Below the pieces are notes generated by a model that was not told where the DNA came from, did not search any database, and saw nothing but the letters and a program-made list of their open reading frames with translations. A stretch of 64,000 nt of DNA from Epiperipatus broadwayi (lineage: Eukaryota > Onychophora > Udeonychophora > Euonychophora > Peripatidae), in NCBI GenBank assembly GCA_028023455.1, contig JAQFVV010012489.1:1668881-1732880 (forward strand), in the 5' to 3' direction. This document shows positions 48,470-60,987 of the stretch, piece after piece. The translations under genes were made by a program, and so were the position numbers. Position 1 is the stretch's first letter. Each line of letters starts with the position of its first letter.

Positions 48470-49380
48470 ATTAATACTAACTTTGTTGATGATATTCATC
48501 TTTCTAGTTTTGCATAAACACACATCCTTCCATCTCACTATTTAATGATCATTTCCTGTGATGGATCTATTACAAACATGACACTCTTATAATATTTTTT
48601 TTATTATGCAAAATATAATTTAATTCTACTATGCCATCATTAAAACATTTTCATGTCCATTTTCATCTAGTAGCTTTTTCAGAAAAGATTTCATAGTGTA
48701 CAATTTGCCTTTTCTGCTAATTTCACAAGTTTCTGTATGTTAGTTATCATAAATTAAATATACCTATTGCAAATTTAGCTTTCAAACATTTATAAATTTT
48801 GTCATTAAAATTCCTCATAACTATTTTAAAATATTGTTTGGTGCAATCAAAGTCACATCTATATAAAAATCATGTATTGGGGGAACCCTGAATTATCTGC
48901 ATTTGGTATATTCCATTAATATAAATAATTATAAAATAATTAATCTTACCACTTTGACCGATATCACTCTACCCAATGTTGACCTTCCGTTTTTTATTTT
49001 TAATGAATGCTCCACTAATTGTGTTTCCAATATTTTGCCTTTGTAATAAGGAACATCTTCACTTTTTAAATCAATTGATGCTTTATCTTTTTTTTTTTAA
49101 TTTCGTAAAATCCAATTTAATATTTGACAATGTTTTCCAATTCATTTAATCTTTCTTCACTTGAAATGGTCTGTAATTATATATAACTAGCCAGGATTTC
49201 AATCAGAAGATTCTTAAAAACACATTTAGCCTTCAATCTCCAACAATTGAATTGGGTGGCAACTTTACAATCTCCTAAGAATAAGTATTGTAATTTAGTT
49301 TTATGTGTCATGATTGCAAATATCTATAAGACAAGAAAAAGATTCACGCTCACATTCTTTCTGCAACAGATGTTTCGGTT
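48470..49380. other. AT-rich non-coding DNA; possible unrecognised coding relic on minus strand
   Basis: No identifiable gene. Minus-strand translation between about 49060 and 48600 has stretches of ordinary amino-acid composition ('YKGKILETQLVEHSLKIKNG'), which could be an old retroelement ORF, but no diagnostic motif was found. Confidence 0.35.
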
Positions 49381-49400
49381 AAGAATTATTAAGCAATTGA

Positions 49401-49686
49401 TAAACAGAGCAAAACTCTCCATACAGTATTGCCACCTGTGCTAAACAGAGTAATCAATGGATGCCAGAAGGCTTGTGCATAAAATCCCTATCTAGTGCCT
49501 ACTCATCCAATATCCCAGACTATCTAATGAGTAGGCATTAGATAGGGATTTTATGCACAAGCCTTCTGGCATCCATTGATTACTCTGTTTAGCACAGGTG
49601 GCAATACTGTATGGAGAGTTTTGCTCTGTTTATCAACAATTAATGTGCTAGTATAGGAAATGTGATCATGTGATGCTTAATGGTTT
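49401..49686 (+). mobile_element. Family B near-perfect inverted dimer with 17-bp TSD
   Basis: Arms at 49399-49506 and 49527-49634 (108 bp each) differ at a single base and are separated by a 20-nt loop. The loop is the reverse complement of the ribozyme's 3' stem I plus GTC ('ccaatatcccagac' + 'ta'), so the inversion junction falls right at the predicted hammerhead cleavage site. The right side continues to the family tail ('gatcatgtgatgcttaatgg'). The TSD aattattaagcaattga is identical at 49384-49400 and 49687-49703. The near identity of the arms marks this as the youngest family B copy in the window. Confidence 0.9.
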
Positions 49687-50169
49687 AATTATTAAGCAAT
49701 TGAAAAAAAAAAGACTTATAGCACTAAAGCTTTGGTCGTAATTTAGATATGAAAAGCCAGTAAATTCGCCATTTTTTATGCATAATACCAAACAGCCCAT
49801 TCATGTTTATTTACCACATGATTAATTATATAAACAGTTGCAATGATAAAGAACTTATGGAGTGGACATTAGAAGCTTATCCTACTAGTTCCTTCAATCT
49901 CTCAAAGAGAAATCAAGAAATCTTTTTTTTAAAATTAACAGCAAATTACATCCAATCATCTTTCTTTGATACTTAATGTTATATATCGAATATTTTCATG
50001 GTTAAATGATGAAAATAAAGTCTTACTTAGATTATATCAAGTATTATTTAAAAAAAAAATGTCCCTACATATATATGTGCATATACCGTAACAGTTATTC
50101 ATTTTATCTTTCCAGACAATAGATTCAATATATCAATAATTGAAGCTACATCAGCTTTTGATATAATTA

Positions 50170-50590
50170 TAAGAATTTTTATTATTATCATTATCTTTAT
50201 TATTATTTGTAGACATTATCAATATATTGTTGTATAGTCTCTTTGTTTAATCTGGTTTGTCTGAGTTTAATTTATTTTTTCTAGTCCATAATTCCTCTAC
50301 ATCACCCTCAATCTTCCTTATCTCACATGTAAATTATTTCTAGGTGTCTTACAATCTCTTGAGACCCAATTTGGAATTTCAGTTCTCCATTTGCTATTAT
50401 GTCTTTAAGCAGCATTTTCAATCCGCCTTAAAATTCCGATATTTAATTATTTCAGTGATATCAGTCTAACCTATTTCTGTCTCCCAAATATATTCTGGAG
50501 TTTCTACTATTTTTTTGTTAGGTGTCCAAGTTTTAGAGCCATAAGTAAAAAACGATAAATTCACGTATTAAAATTTTTGTTTTTCAGATA
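50170..50590 (-). mobile_element. RTE-type LINE 3' fragment, minus strand
   Basis: Minus-strand reading from 50560: 'FFTYGSKTWTPNKKIVETPE' (family 'YGSETWTLxxK'). Then, near 50430-50330, 'RHNSKWRTEIPNWVSRDCKT' followed by 'PRNNLHVR' (family 'RxxNRWxxxILxWxPRDxKRxRGRPxxRW'), and then 'NYGL' from the 'LWxxLGE' end. Clear family membership, several stops, truncated at both ends. Confidence 0.82.
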
Positions 50591-50599
50591 AATTGCAAT

Positions 50600-53030
50600 C
50601 TTTTTTTTTTAATAACTTTTTTTCTAAAAGCAAGTTTGAGAATAATAGTATACATACGCATTTGCAACCATAGTTATATAAATATATATATATAAATTTC
50701 ATTTCAAACAGGAACCACCTTGGAGATTTAGATTTATACATGTCTAGCTTTTGGATATAGGTATATGTACGTTTTAATTTAATATATGGATAGTGAGTGT
50801 ATATATAAACAATTTTTAAAAAATAATTCATACAAAAACTGATTTATAAATGAGCATCTACTACAAATTAATAGGTGTCTATATTTGCAATTTAAACTAT
50901 TTTGATTTTTTTTATCTAATTAATCATTATGTCAAAGCAAAATATATCTAATATGTTTCAAAGCATATAATTATCAAATTTCTTATCAAAGAAGGTGTCA
51001 TTCAATTTAAAATTTTTATTAGGTTTCTCAGCTTCTGAAAAAAAGAGCAAAAATGTTTACTTGAAAATAAAAATGATTAGAGTTCCACAGAAGCCAACGA
51101 TTATTAATAAATAAAAAAATTTATAGGTCAAAAAAAAAAGTATTTTTGTGAATCTTGATTGATGGTGTAAATAAAGTTAGCTGTTGAATTGCAAGTTGAG
51201 ATATTTTATTTTGCAATTATTTTGATTGATGAAGTAAGTCGCCAGATGTCTTCTCTAACTAAAAAAAATATATTCAGTTTGTTTTCTATAGATAACCTTA
51301 TCAGTACTCGTGACATTTTAATAACGACACTAGTGAGATTGAAATAGTCTGTTTTGCATCACCAATTGCGGCTCCATCTGATTACTGAAATAGATTCCAG
51401 AATTTCAATGAAGCTACTGTGGAGATGGACCCACGAACATGCACATAAATAAATTCTTTCTATGAATATAAAAGTAATCTTTTACAGTAGGCATTTCAAT
51501 CTGATATTAGCAAATATGATTCATTATATAGTCATGATATTTTAAAACAAATATGGTCAGACATTTTTAAAAAAAAAAGACGATTATAACCAGCTTTAAA
51601 TTGTATAATTTTAAACTTTTCTTTTGATTCTAAAGATGCTGAGTGCAGTTGCTGTAAAGATTAGGATTATAAAAATTGATCAGCTCACATCTTATCCTAA
51701 ACACTATTTATTGCAACTATCCACCAACATAAACTCTCAGATAATCCTTGTCTATTTATGTATTTAACAGTCTTCACTCATCAGAAAGATTAGAAAAATT
51801 AAAAAAAAACTGCATCTCCATACCCAGGATAATAATTCATTTTTCCATTTCACCACTCACATAGAAAAAAAGCACTAGTGTTGGTCACCTTTACCATATT
51901 GTGGAAGAGTTAACAATTTTTGTACTGAGTGTTGTGAGTGTGTGTGTGTGTATATGTAATCAGCAAAATTGTTCATATTGGGACTCACCCCTCCAATGTT
52001 TGTCTATAAATCTCGAATATTGTTCAGTGCAAAATTTTCTAAAGAAACCTAAACATCCACACTGATACGTTAGTCATATTCCTTCACTTATATGTCCTAA
52101 TGATAACCAATTCTATTTTATAGTCTGAATATTTTAGTAATGTCATATACATATATGGCTTTGAACCCCACTTAACTTAAAAATGCTTCAATATTCATAT
52201 TTCATAATAAGTGGGAGATAATTTAAAACCATATTATAACATTAAATGGAATAGAAATATGACCAGTGTAAAAAATATATGTAATAAATTGACTAATAAA
52301 TGTAAAAAATATCTACATCTAATCAAGTTTTTTAGGCCCATGTATCAGTTCTAGAAACCGTTTTAATACAACTTGACCAAATGTAGCTTATTTCAAGTGC
52401 TTACTTCTTTTTGATGCTGATGCAATGTTATTTTACAAATATAGATGGCTTTTGTTAACCCAAATTATCAACATACATTATTACAACTTTACATTCAGCA
52501 TGGTCCTTTTAAACACAGGCCACTTTTTTTTTACAATAAAGATGAACTACTGGACATTGAAACTATGAAGCATAGCATTACTATATTTCTATAAAGTTAC
52601 ATGGTTAACCATAAAATGACATCTAGCTAGCAGGCATTTATCCCATTATGCTTTCCCAATTGGTTGTCATGAATGAGTTGGTAATAATAATAAAAGCACT
52701 CTACAATTATTTTGTCCAGAAGTATTAATTTTAACCAACATTGACCACTATGTATAATGATTAATTAGTTGTTTTTTTTATTTTATTAATTATTTATAAA
52801 AAAAATGAAATTTCATAAATAACTTTCATTATTTTATAATTTCATTACTAAAATTTCAGATGTCTTTTCTAAACTTATTGGTAATTGTTTTGATTTCACT
52901 ATTTATTTTTAAATTTTACATATTTAGATTCATATTTCCTTTTTCTCCAGAAAAGTATAAAATTCATCTTCCCAAAGTGTCTCTATTAAGAAATTAAAAA
53001 TATAATTAAACAGGGGTAAGATCAACAAAC
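50600..53030. other. AT-rich non-coding DNA
   Basis: No gene or element supported. It contains a short GT run near 51935-51952 and a weak inverted repeat near 52155-52235 ('atggctttgaaccccactta' with 'taagtgggagataatttaaa'), too diverged to call an element. Confidence 0.5.
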
Positions 53031-53036
53031 AATATA

Positions 53037-53706
53037 CCTCTACATATCACATGATCACCATTTTTTATGCTTACTTATAACTGTTATTAAAACAGGCAAA
53101 ACTCTCCTTACAGTATTGCCACTCAGTACATGCCAGAGTAATCAATGGATGTCAGAAAGCTTGTGCATAAAATCTCCATCTAATGCCTACTCATCCAATA
53201 TCCCTAGACTAGTTTCACTGAGTGGTAATACTGTATGGAAAGTTTTGTCTGTTTTAATAACAGTTATAATCAAGGATAATAAATGATCATAGGATGTTTA
53301 TTGGCTTAAAACCAATCCTGCCTAATAAGATAGTGCTGGCTATGGTTATTAAAGAACCAAAGACACCAAAATGTATAGGTACCGAACTGAATTCAGACCT
53401 ATATGACTATATAAGCTAATGCACTTGGATTGAAAATATTATTGTGTTTTCAATTTAATACTTGTAGTTTTGTAATTAAGTAGAGATAAAAAGTGGCTGC
53501 TGGAGGGTGCATTAGATTTTAAGATCTAGGTGCAGTGCTTTTAGATCCAAGACTCCTCACTGATGAATGCCTCAAGCCAAAAACTAGTCTGGGGATATTG
53601 CATGAGTAGGCGTTAGATTCGGATTTTATGCATAAGCCTTCTGGCATCCATTGATTACTCTGGCTTGCACTGAGTGACAATGCTGTTTTGCCTGTTTTAA
53701 TAACTA
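53037..53706. mobile_element. Family B compound: inverted dimer plus a further full unit with hammerhead
   Basis: Order: minus-sense half from the tail 'atcacatgatcacca' (53046) through 'gcaaaactctcc' to 'ccctagactagtttc' (53215); a plus-sense end ('actgagtggtaatactg') running to the tail near 53310; a central segment (53338-53510) with 'ctatggttattaaagaacca' and 'acaccaaaatgtataggtac'; then a plus-sense unit with the hammerhead at 53545-53603, ending near 53700. The central segment is collinear with 39105-39250, so both compounds share one architecture. Total length is about 670 bp, with no protein coding. Confidence 0.8.
53545..53603 (+). ncRNA. Hammerhead ribozyme motif, one core mutation
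   Basis: CTGATGA (53560-53566) is intact and the stem I strands 'atccaagactcctca' and 'tggggatattgcat' pair. The GAAAC element reads AAAAC (G12-equivalent changed to A), and stem II is TGC/GCC. The GTC site is present. It is expected to be inactive or very slow, but confirms the consensus. Confidence 0.65.
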
Positions 53707-53709
53707 CAC

Positions 53710-54465
53710 ACTGAATTTATTTCATATATATATATATATGGTTTTACAAAAAAATTAATTTGAATAACATTTATCCTTGCATTGAATACTCAAACAAAAA
53801 GGGATAATAATTACTCTTAAACAGTAATAATCATTTGAATAACAATTTTATACACACAAGTGCTTTATTGAGTTGAGAAAAATTCCAATGTGCTTCAACA
53901 AATCTTTTCAACATTACTAAATTCATGCTGTGATATGATTTTAGTACATAATTTATCATATTTATTGCTTTTAAAAGAATTCATCCCAATTCAACTAATG
54001 GCTTTCCCAACAATGTCAATAAATAATGAAACTTGCTGCAATACTTTGCTTATTTACAAAATAGCAGCAAAAATGTTTGATGGAAACAGATTGGAGGACA
54101 TTCTCATGTCATAACAATAACTAGACAAAAGGATTATGTAAATATTCACTACAACATGGTCACATATTGTTTGTAAATGCAATCCTTTCAAATCTTGATA
54201 ATGGAAATATAAAAAAATTTACTTTATTATAGATTAAGTTATTAATTTATGATTTTATTATACTGAATAATGACGCATGAAACAAATGAATCCAGCAATT
54301 TTCATCAAAAATGTTATTTAATGAAGGTTTAGACATACATCTTATTTAATTATAGTTACTATTTAACTTGCTATATAATATTCACATTATTTTTCATTAC
54401 TTATTCTACTGTAATTAATTTAAATGTTATAACCATTAGAGAAGTAAAAGTTTATTCAGTTCGGT
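53710..54465. other. AT-rich non-coding DNA
   Basis: No gene or element. The 74-codon frame at 53890-54114 is unremarkable. A TA run lies at about 53727-53740. Confidence 0.5.
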
Positions 54466-54469
54466 GATG

Positions 54470-55890
54470 TGATGTGATGTACTGGGACTTCTCCTTAAAT
54501 GGAGTCAGGAATCTCTCAGCAGCTATGCCCAGAGAAACCTGTTAGCTATCTGCTCCATTCCATTTCTACAATATAATCTTTGTCAACTACATGACCTTCA
54601 TATCTAAATCCCCTTATTTTTTTCCAAACCTAGCATAAAAACCAATAACTCACTTTCTGTATAATCACTTTGTTCATATTTAACCTTCCATAACTTCATT
54701 ATTTGTACCCTTTCTGCTCCCAAACATTTACATTGAAGTAACAAATGCCTAATATTTTCTATGCCGTCCTTACACAACTTGCAGACTAAATCATCCATAT
54801 TTTTTCATTTACATGTATATTCCCTTGGTGCTAAAGATCCTGTTCAAGCCTTGAACAATAAACTACTTTCCTTACTATTATCATAAATTAACTCACACCC
54901 AATGTTCCATTTACTTCTATATATATTTAAACTAGTTTTACTCTCCATACTAGTTCTCCATCTCTTCAACTTCCTATTCTTTATTAGTGCATCTATTCTT
55001 CTATCCCACTCCTTCCCACAATAACCCTCAACAATCCTCCTAACACAATCATCCCATCTTTTGTACAAGTATACTAAGATAACTTCTTTATCCAAATCTT
55101 CTGCATACCGCATTACCTTTCTCACCCATCTTGTTGCCTGCCCTTTACTTGTAACCCATTTAAATACTATTTTGGCTATTCTTTTATTATCCATAAACTG
55201 CAATCTACTGAACATTTTCAATTTGCTTTTTGCATCCCTCATATAAAAACTTGACCATCCCATTTCTCCTTGAAATACCTCTTTTGCTGTCCACACCTCA
55301 GCATCTAATGCATGTCTTCCTACTTCCCTTTGTACTTTTTCTAATATCCCTTTACTAACACATAATACATCATTGCCGTATGTTAACCCTGCTACTGCCA
55401 CTCCCTTCCATACAATTCTAGCTACATCATATTTATTATATGAAAACACTGTTAATTTCTTTATCAGTCCCTTTCTTTTCTTTGCTTCATTTATCAATTT
55501 TTTTTCCCATTCATCCAAGCAATTTTTCTTATTACTCAAGATGATTCCCAAATAACTATATCTGTTCACCACACTTAACTTTATATCCCCCAATAAAAAA
55601 TCTTTGTCTTCTCTTTCCCCAGTATTCACCATCATTATATTTGATTTTTCTTCATTAAATTTAATCCCCATATCTTTACTCACCCTTGCACATGTCATCA
55701 GCATAACTTCCTTATTTTCTCTTCTTTCTGCACACAAAAAGACATCATCTGCAAAAAAATACCCGACAATGTATATACTCTCTTGCCACTTGTTAACAGT
55801 ATCTCTATCCCTCTTCCTAGACTTTCTCTTGCTCTCTCCATTTCACTCAAATACAACCCAAACAAAATAGGTGACATAGGTTTCATACAA
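54470..55890 (-). mobile_element. Non-LTR retrotransposon (LINE), best preserved copy, 5' truncated
   Basis: Minus strand. The first piece (55886-55698) starts 'SPILFGLYLSEMERA', the motif after 'QGCPL' in the RT, so the element is truncated inside the RT palm at about 55880. A one-base shift separates it from the 297-codon frame 55737-54844. The catalytic box 'FADDVFLCAERR' spans that shift (about 55757-55723). The long frame carries 'MGIKFNEEKSNIMMVN', 'YSYLGIILSN', 'MGWSSFYMRDAKSKLKMFSR', 'YLYKRWDDCVRRIVEG' and 'NIYRSKWNIGCELIYD'. After another break, 54798-54604 holds the Cys/His motif 'CKLCKDGIENIRHLLLQCKC'. The 3' end carries a (CATCA)n-like tail (54463-54480). Same family as 3.9-5.6 kb. 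Inactive because truncated and shifted. Confidence 0.92.
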
Positions 55891-56610
55891 GGATCTGAAC
55901 ATGGATTCTTTTATTGGGATCACTTTTAACACTAATTTTGAAAAAGTCAATATTAATAACCAAAAAACGATAATCCCTATATTTCTAAAATACTTCTATA
56001 GCCTTATCAGTTAAAAAGAAAATATATAAATGCATACAGAGAAAGAAAGACTTTTTAACATGACCGTAATCATAATATCTTTAATTTTATTAATTATAAA
56101 AATTTTAGCTGAAAAAAGGCAAAATTCAGTCATTTAGAAAGACTTAAGAGATTTGTTACATCTTTTATTCAGTAACTTCAAAAAAATATCTTCCACATCA
56201 CTTATCTTGTCTATGAACTAGTCTAAAAGACAGAAAATCAATGTTACCAAAACTTTTAATTTGATGATGACATTTAAAAATAGCAATGGAAATAATAAAC
56301 GAAATTCTCAAACATATTATTTGTGTAAAGAATTTGTTTTTATTATTCACTTACAAAAGATAAAAATGTTGCCAAATATATATCTTATAAGCATATGTTC
56401 TTTTACAAGTGTATGTGTAGATATATATATATATATACATATAAAAGGACACATAAAGGTATATGATAATCAATTATTAAGAAAGATAGAGTGAGCTTCA
56501 ATCAAAGAATTTGTAGATAAGCCTATCACAATGCTACTGTGCTAAATAGCATAGCAATTAAAATGACAAATATGAAAACTTCTGAATTAAATAATAAAAT
56601 ATTTATAATT
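55891..56610. other. AT-rich non-coding DNA
   Basis: No gene or element supported. A TA run lies at about 56420-56437. Frame 56261-56494 is low-complexity. Confidence 0.5.
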
Positions 56611-56615
56611 AAATG

Positions 56616-57510
56616 TATGAGGTGTGATAATTTAATTCATGGAATGGTATGTGGTGTCGCCTTTGACTTAATTGTACCAAAATCACATCAGTATTTGCAT
56701 TTGAACATGTTTAAGCTAACACATGGGTAAATTTGAGCTGATAGAGCTATTTTTTAGTTAACTATTGAGAAGGTAATAAATATCTACACTACACTTTGGC
56801 ATAAAATAGATTGAAATTTTGAGCAATGTATTAATATCAAATTTTGTATGAAGATCACAAAATATGCTACTAAAATGTGTGTTGGTTGTAAGTGGCATAT
56901 AGTTAAGATGTTATAAAGGAATTGAGTGTGTTTGTGTGGCACAAGAGATTCAAAGATGGTGACAAGATGTGATGGATGATCCCAGAAATGAATAGCCAAA
57001 AATAACAAAGACTGACATTTATATTAACAAAGTGTGAGATGCAATATGGTCCAACAGATGATTAAGTGTGAGTTTGATAGATGAAGAATTTCAGATTAAT
57101 TGAGAAACAGTTTGGCTAATTTTAAAGAATTGTGGCCTGATAATTAGATCATTCATCATGACAATATACCAAGTCATAGTGTACTCATTGTGAGAGACTT
57201 TTTGGCCAAAAAAATCAATTACGCTACTAGATCATTCTGCCCCTGTGATTTTTGATTATTTCCAAAATTAAAGACTGTGCTGAAAGAAATATTTTCTACT
57301 ATAACTTTTTCAGGAATATAGTGGACATCTGTTTCATATCCTGTTGGACATCAGAATTTCAGGTATAATTCTAAAAATGGTAACACTGTTTTAAATGTGT
57401 GTAGGTGCACAAAGAAACTACTTTGAAGGCAACAGTAAGCCACTGGTATAAACTTCCAAATGTATATTTTATAAAGGTGCATTCTGGAAATTAAATTGTT
57501 ACACTTTATA
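56616..57510 (+). mobile_element. mariner (Tc1/mariner) transposon, internally deleted and decayed
   Basis: Terminal inverted repeats 'tatgaggtgtgataattt' (56616-56633) and the reverse complement of 'aaattgttacactttata' (57493-57510) match at 14 of 18 positions. Between them are plus-strand transposase pieces: 'NIKFCMKITKYATK' (N-terminal HTH region), 'WHKRFKDG' (56937-56960, a mariner signature), 'TDIYINKV' and 'LSVSLIDEEFQIN' (second HTH), then a jump to 'IHHDNIPSHS' (D2 of the catalytic triad at 57160-57162), 'VRDFLAKK', 'CPCDFxLFPKLKTVLKE' (D3 at 57247-57249) and the C-terminal 'NYFEGN'. The segment with the first Asp is absent, so the element (895 bp against the usual 1.3 kb) lost roughly 400 bp. 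It is non-functional. Confidence 0.9.
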
Positions 57511-57519
57511 TATTAGACT

Positions 57520-58480
57520 ATAACAATGAAAAATAAAATAATCAAATGATTAATGGCTTAGAAATTCATGAGAAGTTTGAGCTCTAAAAGTAATATGTGG
57601 GCTGTGATCCATGAGCTTTGAACTCTATAGCTTACCATTGTAAAAGTGCAACAAATCTTGTACAGCATTTAAGTCACTTATCCCAACTGATTGATTTCTT
57701 CCTTTTCTGAAATTGACTTGTAGCATTCAAAACACCATCCTTAAATAAAAATTCAGTTTGACCCCACCCACCCCAGTTTCTTTTATATTTCCTGTTAAGA
57801 TCTGGACTGTAAAATTATATTCAAAACTTTCCATATAGAACATAAATGCCATTCTGACTGTTTCAATTAATAGTCATCTTTGGATAAAAAGGTAAATGTG
57901 CTAAACACCAGCCTATATAAAAGAAGTCAGAAAATAGTGCTCCATATAAATCTTTTTCATGAATATTTAAATACAATTTATGAAAATATATTTTAAAATA
58001 TACCAAAAGCTGTTTTTTCTTTCAATAACTTAAGTCATTTCAAAATATTGTGTGTGTGTGCTTTAAAATAAAGTATGTTGTGCCGTAATGATTAAAGCAT
58101 TTGCTTTCTATCCCCTTGACTTGAAATTCAAGGTCAGACTGGATAAAGCTTAAATTTTTTTAATTTACATTCAGTTTTAGGTTTTTTTTTCAAATAGATC
58201 ATATCCAAACTAAATAAGTAATCTAATAATAGTTCATGATAAAATATTTAATTAATATTTAAATAGAGTAATATTTTAGAATTCATCTAAGATGATCAAA
58301 AATGTGAATGCATTAACTGTAAAAATAAAAAATAATAATACTGTAATAGGATACATTTTTCACTACTGTATGTGTGTTGATGGGAAGGAGAATATCATAT
58401 TCAGTCCTGAATCTATGCCATTATAACATTATCTGCTGCAAAAAAAGGCATGGATACCAAATGACTGTTTTCTTTTGTCT
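57520..58480. other. Non-coding DNA with possible old SINE traces
   Basis: No gene. Around 57550-57680, words such as 'gtgatccatgagctttgaac' resemble diverged copies elsewhere in the window (18.88 and 40.6 kb). At 58078-58145, 'ttgtgccgtaatgattaaag' followed by 'gaaattcaaggtcagactgg' has loose tRNA-like A/B-box order. Both are below the level needed for a firm call. Confidence 0.4.
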
Positions 58481-58499
58481 TTTGTTTTACACTTTTTAT

Positions 58500-59265
58500 C
58501 CCTAAGATTACAAATCAAATTCTTTATTTTTATCACATTTTCTTTTCATATTCTTTTGTTATTTAGAACAACTCTTTTTTAATTTCTTTATCTCTAAGTA
58601 GATGTCTGATTTAGCTTCATTTATTTCATAATTTTGTAAAAAAGGAAGTTGTTTTTCACTTATTCTATTCATCATCATTTTTACATTGCTAATTATATTT
58701 TTCTTTTTCATTATTCATCAAACACATGTTTCCAATAATTTTACTTTTTTCTCTTCACATTATATAAGTTTTTATGCTTTACTCTACATGAGGTTAAACT
58801 CAAAGCAAAATATTTTGGCAAGCATCTTATTGTATATCTAATTTCAATTGCACATACCCTAATCAAAAGCCTGTTTTCCCATCGCAATTCCTACTATTAA
58901 TTTTTTTACTATCCTTTATAATCTATTACTCTCATTTATTTCATCACATTGTCTACTTTTAATGCTTTAGTTTTATTTGCCTTATGTTAATTTTCTCTAA
59001 ACTTTATATATATTCTATCAATCTTGCAGAATATTTTAAGCCAATTTTATATATTTGCAAATATTTCCCCATCAAAATAAAAAGCAAGACTGATACAATA
59101 AACCACATTACTATGAATATTTATCCCATCCTAATCCAAATATCAATTAACCAACAAGTTTAAATACATAATAAATAAAACAGGATATAAACAACAGCCC
59201 AGACTTGTACCACTTTCTTGATCTATTTCTTTAAATAAAATGTTTATAAATAATATTGTTTGCTT
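58500..59265 (-). mobile_element. Reverse-transcriptase remnant, minus strand
   Basis: On the minus strand 59212-59162 reads 'GTSLGCCLYPVLFIMYL', matching the RT motif 'GVRQGCPLSPVLFxxYL' at most positions. Downstream pieces ('DGINIHSNVV', then Lys/Asn-rich sequence) give no catalytic FADD box. The single good motif supports an old LINE RT but not its family. Confidence 0.5.
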
Positions 59266-59837
59266 AATATGTATATTGTAACAGTATGTAGTATGGACTA
59301 CATGGTCCACTATTAAAGTCCTATGTTGGGTAGCATATGTAGCACTATGGAAATGTGAGATAAAATGAAGGAGATGGGAATCATCATTCTCAAAGCATCA
59401 AGGTCAATGAGCAAGAGCCAAAAATTAGCATTGGAAGTAAATAATAAATAATATATCTCTATAAACATAACATCACTAGCAATAATCATCAGAATTCAGA
59501 GATCAGCCTTTGTGACTTGTCTTGAAAAAATACATTATACAAATCTTAAGCTAATCATCATCTAATGTCAAATATGGGTATATTATAGAAACTTATCATC
59601 AGTATTTCAATTCTACATATGCAATATTGATCATAAAAATTCTGGGATCATGATATTAATGCTAATCATCAATGATACTATTGTCCATGTGATGTTTTAG
59701 ATGTACCAGCCATTAATAACTTTATCATGATAAAATTTATAAAGTAATGTATGTGGACTTTAAAAGGGATCTTTACTTTTCACCATTTGATTAATTTTAC
59801 AGAGAACACTGTATGTTCATGCAGGCACACACATATA

Positions 59838-59970
59838 TTGTGAAGAGCATTATTGCCCACAACTAGCTTTGAAATCATAAGAAACAAAAAGTACACAAAA
59901 TATACATTATAAAGACCATTATTGTCCACAAGTAATTTTGGAATCACAAGGGATCAAAAAATACACAAAT
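59838..59970. repeat. Imperfect tandem duplication, about 70-bp unit
   Basis: Two adjacent copies: 'gagcattattgcccacaact' (first) parallels 'gaccattattgtccacaagt' (second), with following words 'gaaatcataag' / 'gaatcacaag' and 'gtacacaaaat' / 'atacacaaat'. Non-coding and old. Confidence 0.65.
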
Positions 59971-60956
59971 AAAAGTTTAATCTAATATATTACTTTAATA
60001 GCTTTACTGGAATAATCTACAAATCTCTTACAGTCAAACTCCATGGTGGAATTAGTCCCACACACTGACAATCCACAGAACAGATAATTAGGAGAATAGG
60101 AACATCAAAAAATATCTTTATAAACTTTTACATTTTTTTAAACAATTATTTAATAAAGTTAACTAATAAATAAAAGAATTTAAAAAAATAGAAAATAATA
60201 ATGTGGCATACTAAAATTTTACATATTGGTCAATCCTATATCTAATTTGATGTAACACTAAATGAGTTTATGCCCTCACAACAACCAATACCCCCAAAAA
60301 ATTTCACTTACAAAAAAATAACTTTAACTTTTCTCCCCTTTTTCTTTTGAAATGGGGATGCTTCCAAGTAGTGAAATCAATTTAACTTCACATTTGGTTT
60401 AGCTTCACATTATTTACATCACTAAAGCTTAACAAAGACTGAATTCTACTGCCCACAATATGTTTTTTTCTCCAAAAGCAATCTAGATATCAATCTTCCA
60501 TCCAATTACATATCATTTCAGAAATGATAGCATTAAGCCTTGAACAATTGATTTTTTTTTTTATACAAAAACATTCTTTTTTTCTTTCAAAAAATATCTA
60601 TTTATATACTAATACAAAAACAATCCTTCTTCAAAAATAAATCCCAGAATCTTATTGCTGCTGTTTTGTTTTTTTAATTAATTGAAAAACAAAACATTCT
60701 ATTTATATCTTAACTTGGAAAACGCACTTCATTTTTTCAAAGATAAAGTTACTCAACCCTTTAAATAAATTGATAAATAACTTTTAAAATCTTAATAACT
60801 TCTTTCTACCCTATAACAATTGTGCTCTCATAACATAATCTAGCCAGATGGCAATTAGAGCATTATATAATCATATTATTGTACAATTTATTCATTTATT
60901 TATCCTTTATCAAGATGTAATCACTATTTATTGTTAATAAAAATTTTATTTAAATG

Positions 60957-60987
<31 letters not shown>

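Noticed and set aside
50568-50831. 87-codon minus frame as a membrane protein gene
   Set aside because: Composition is AT-driven, no motif is recognised, and it abuts a dead RTE fragment.
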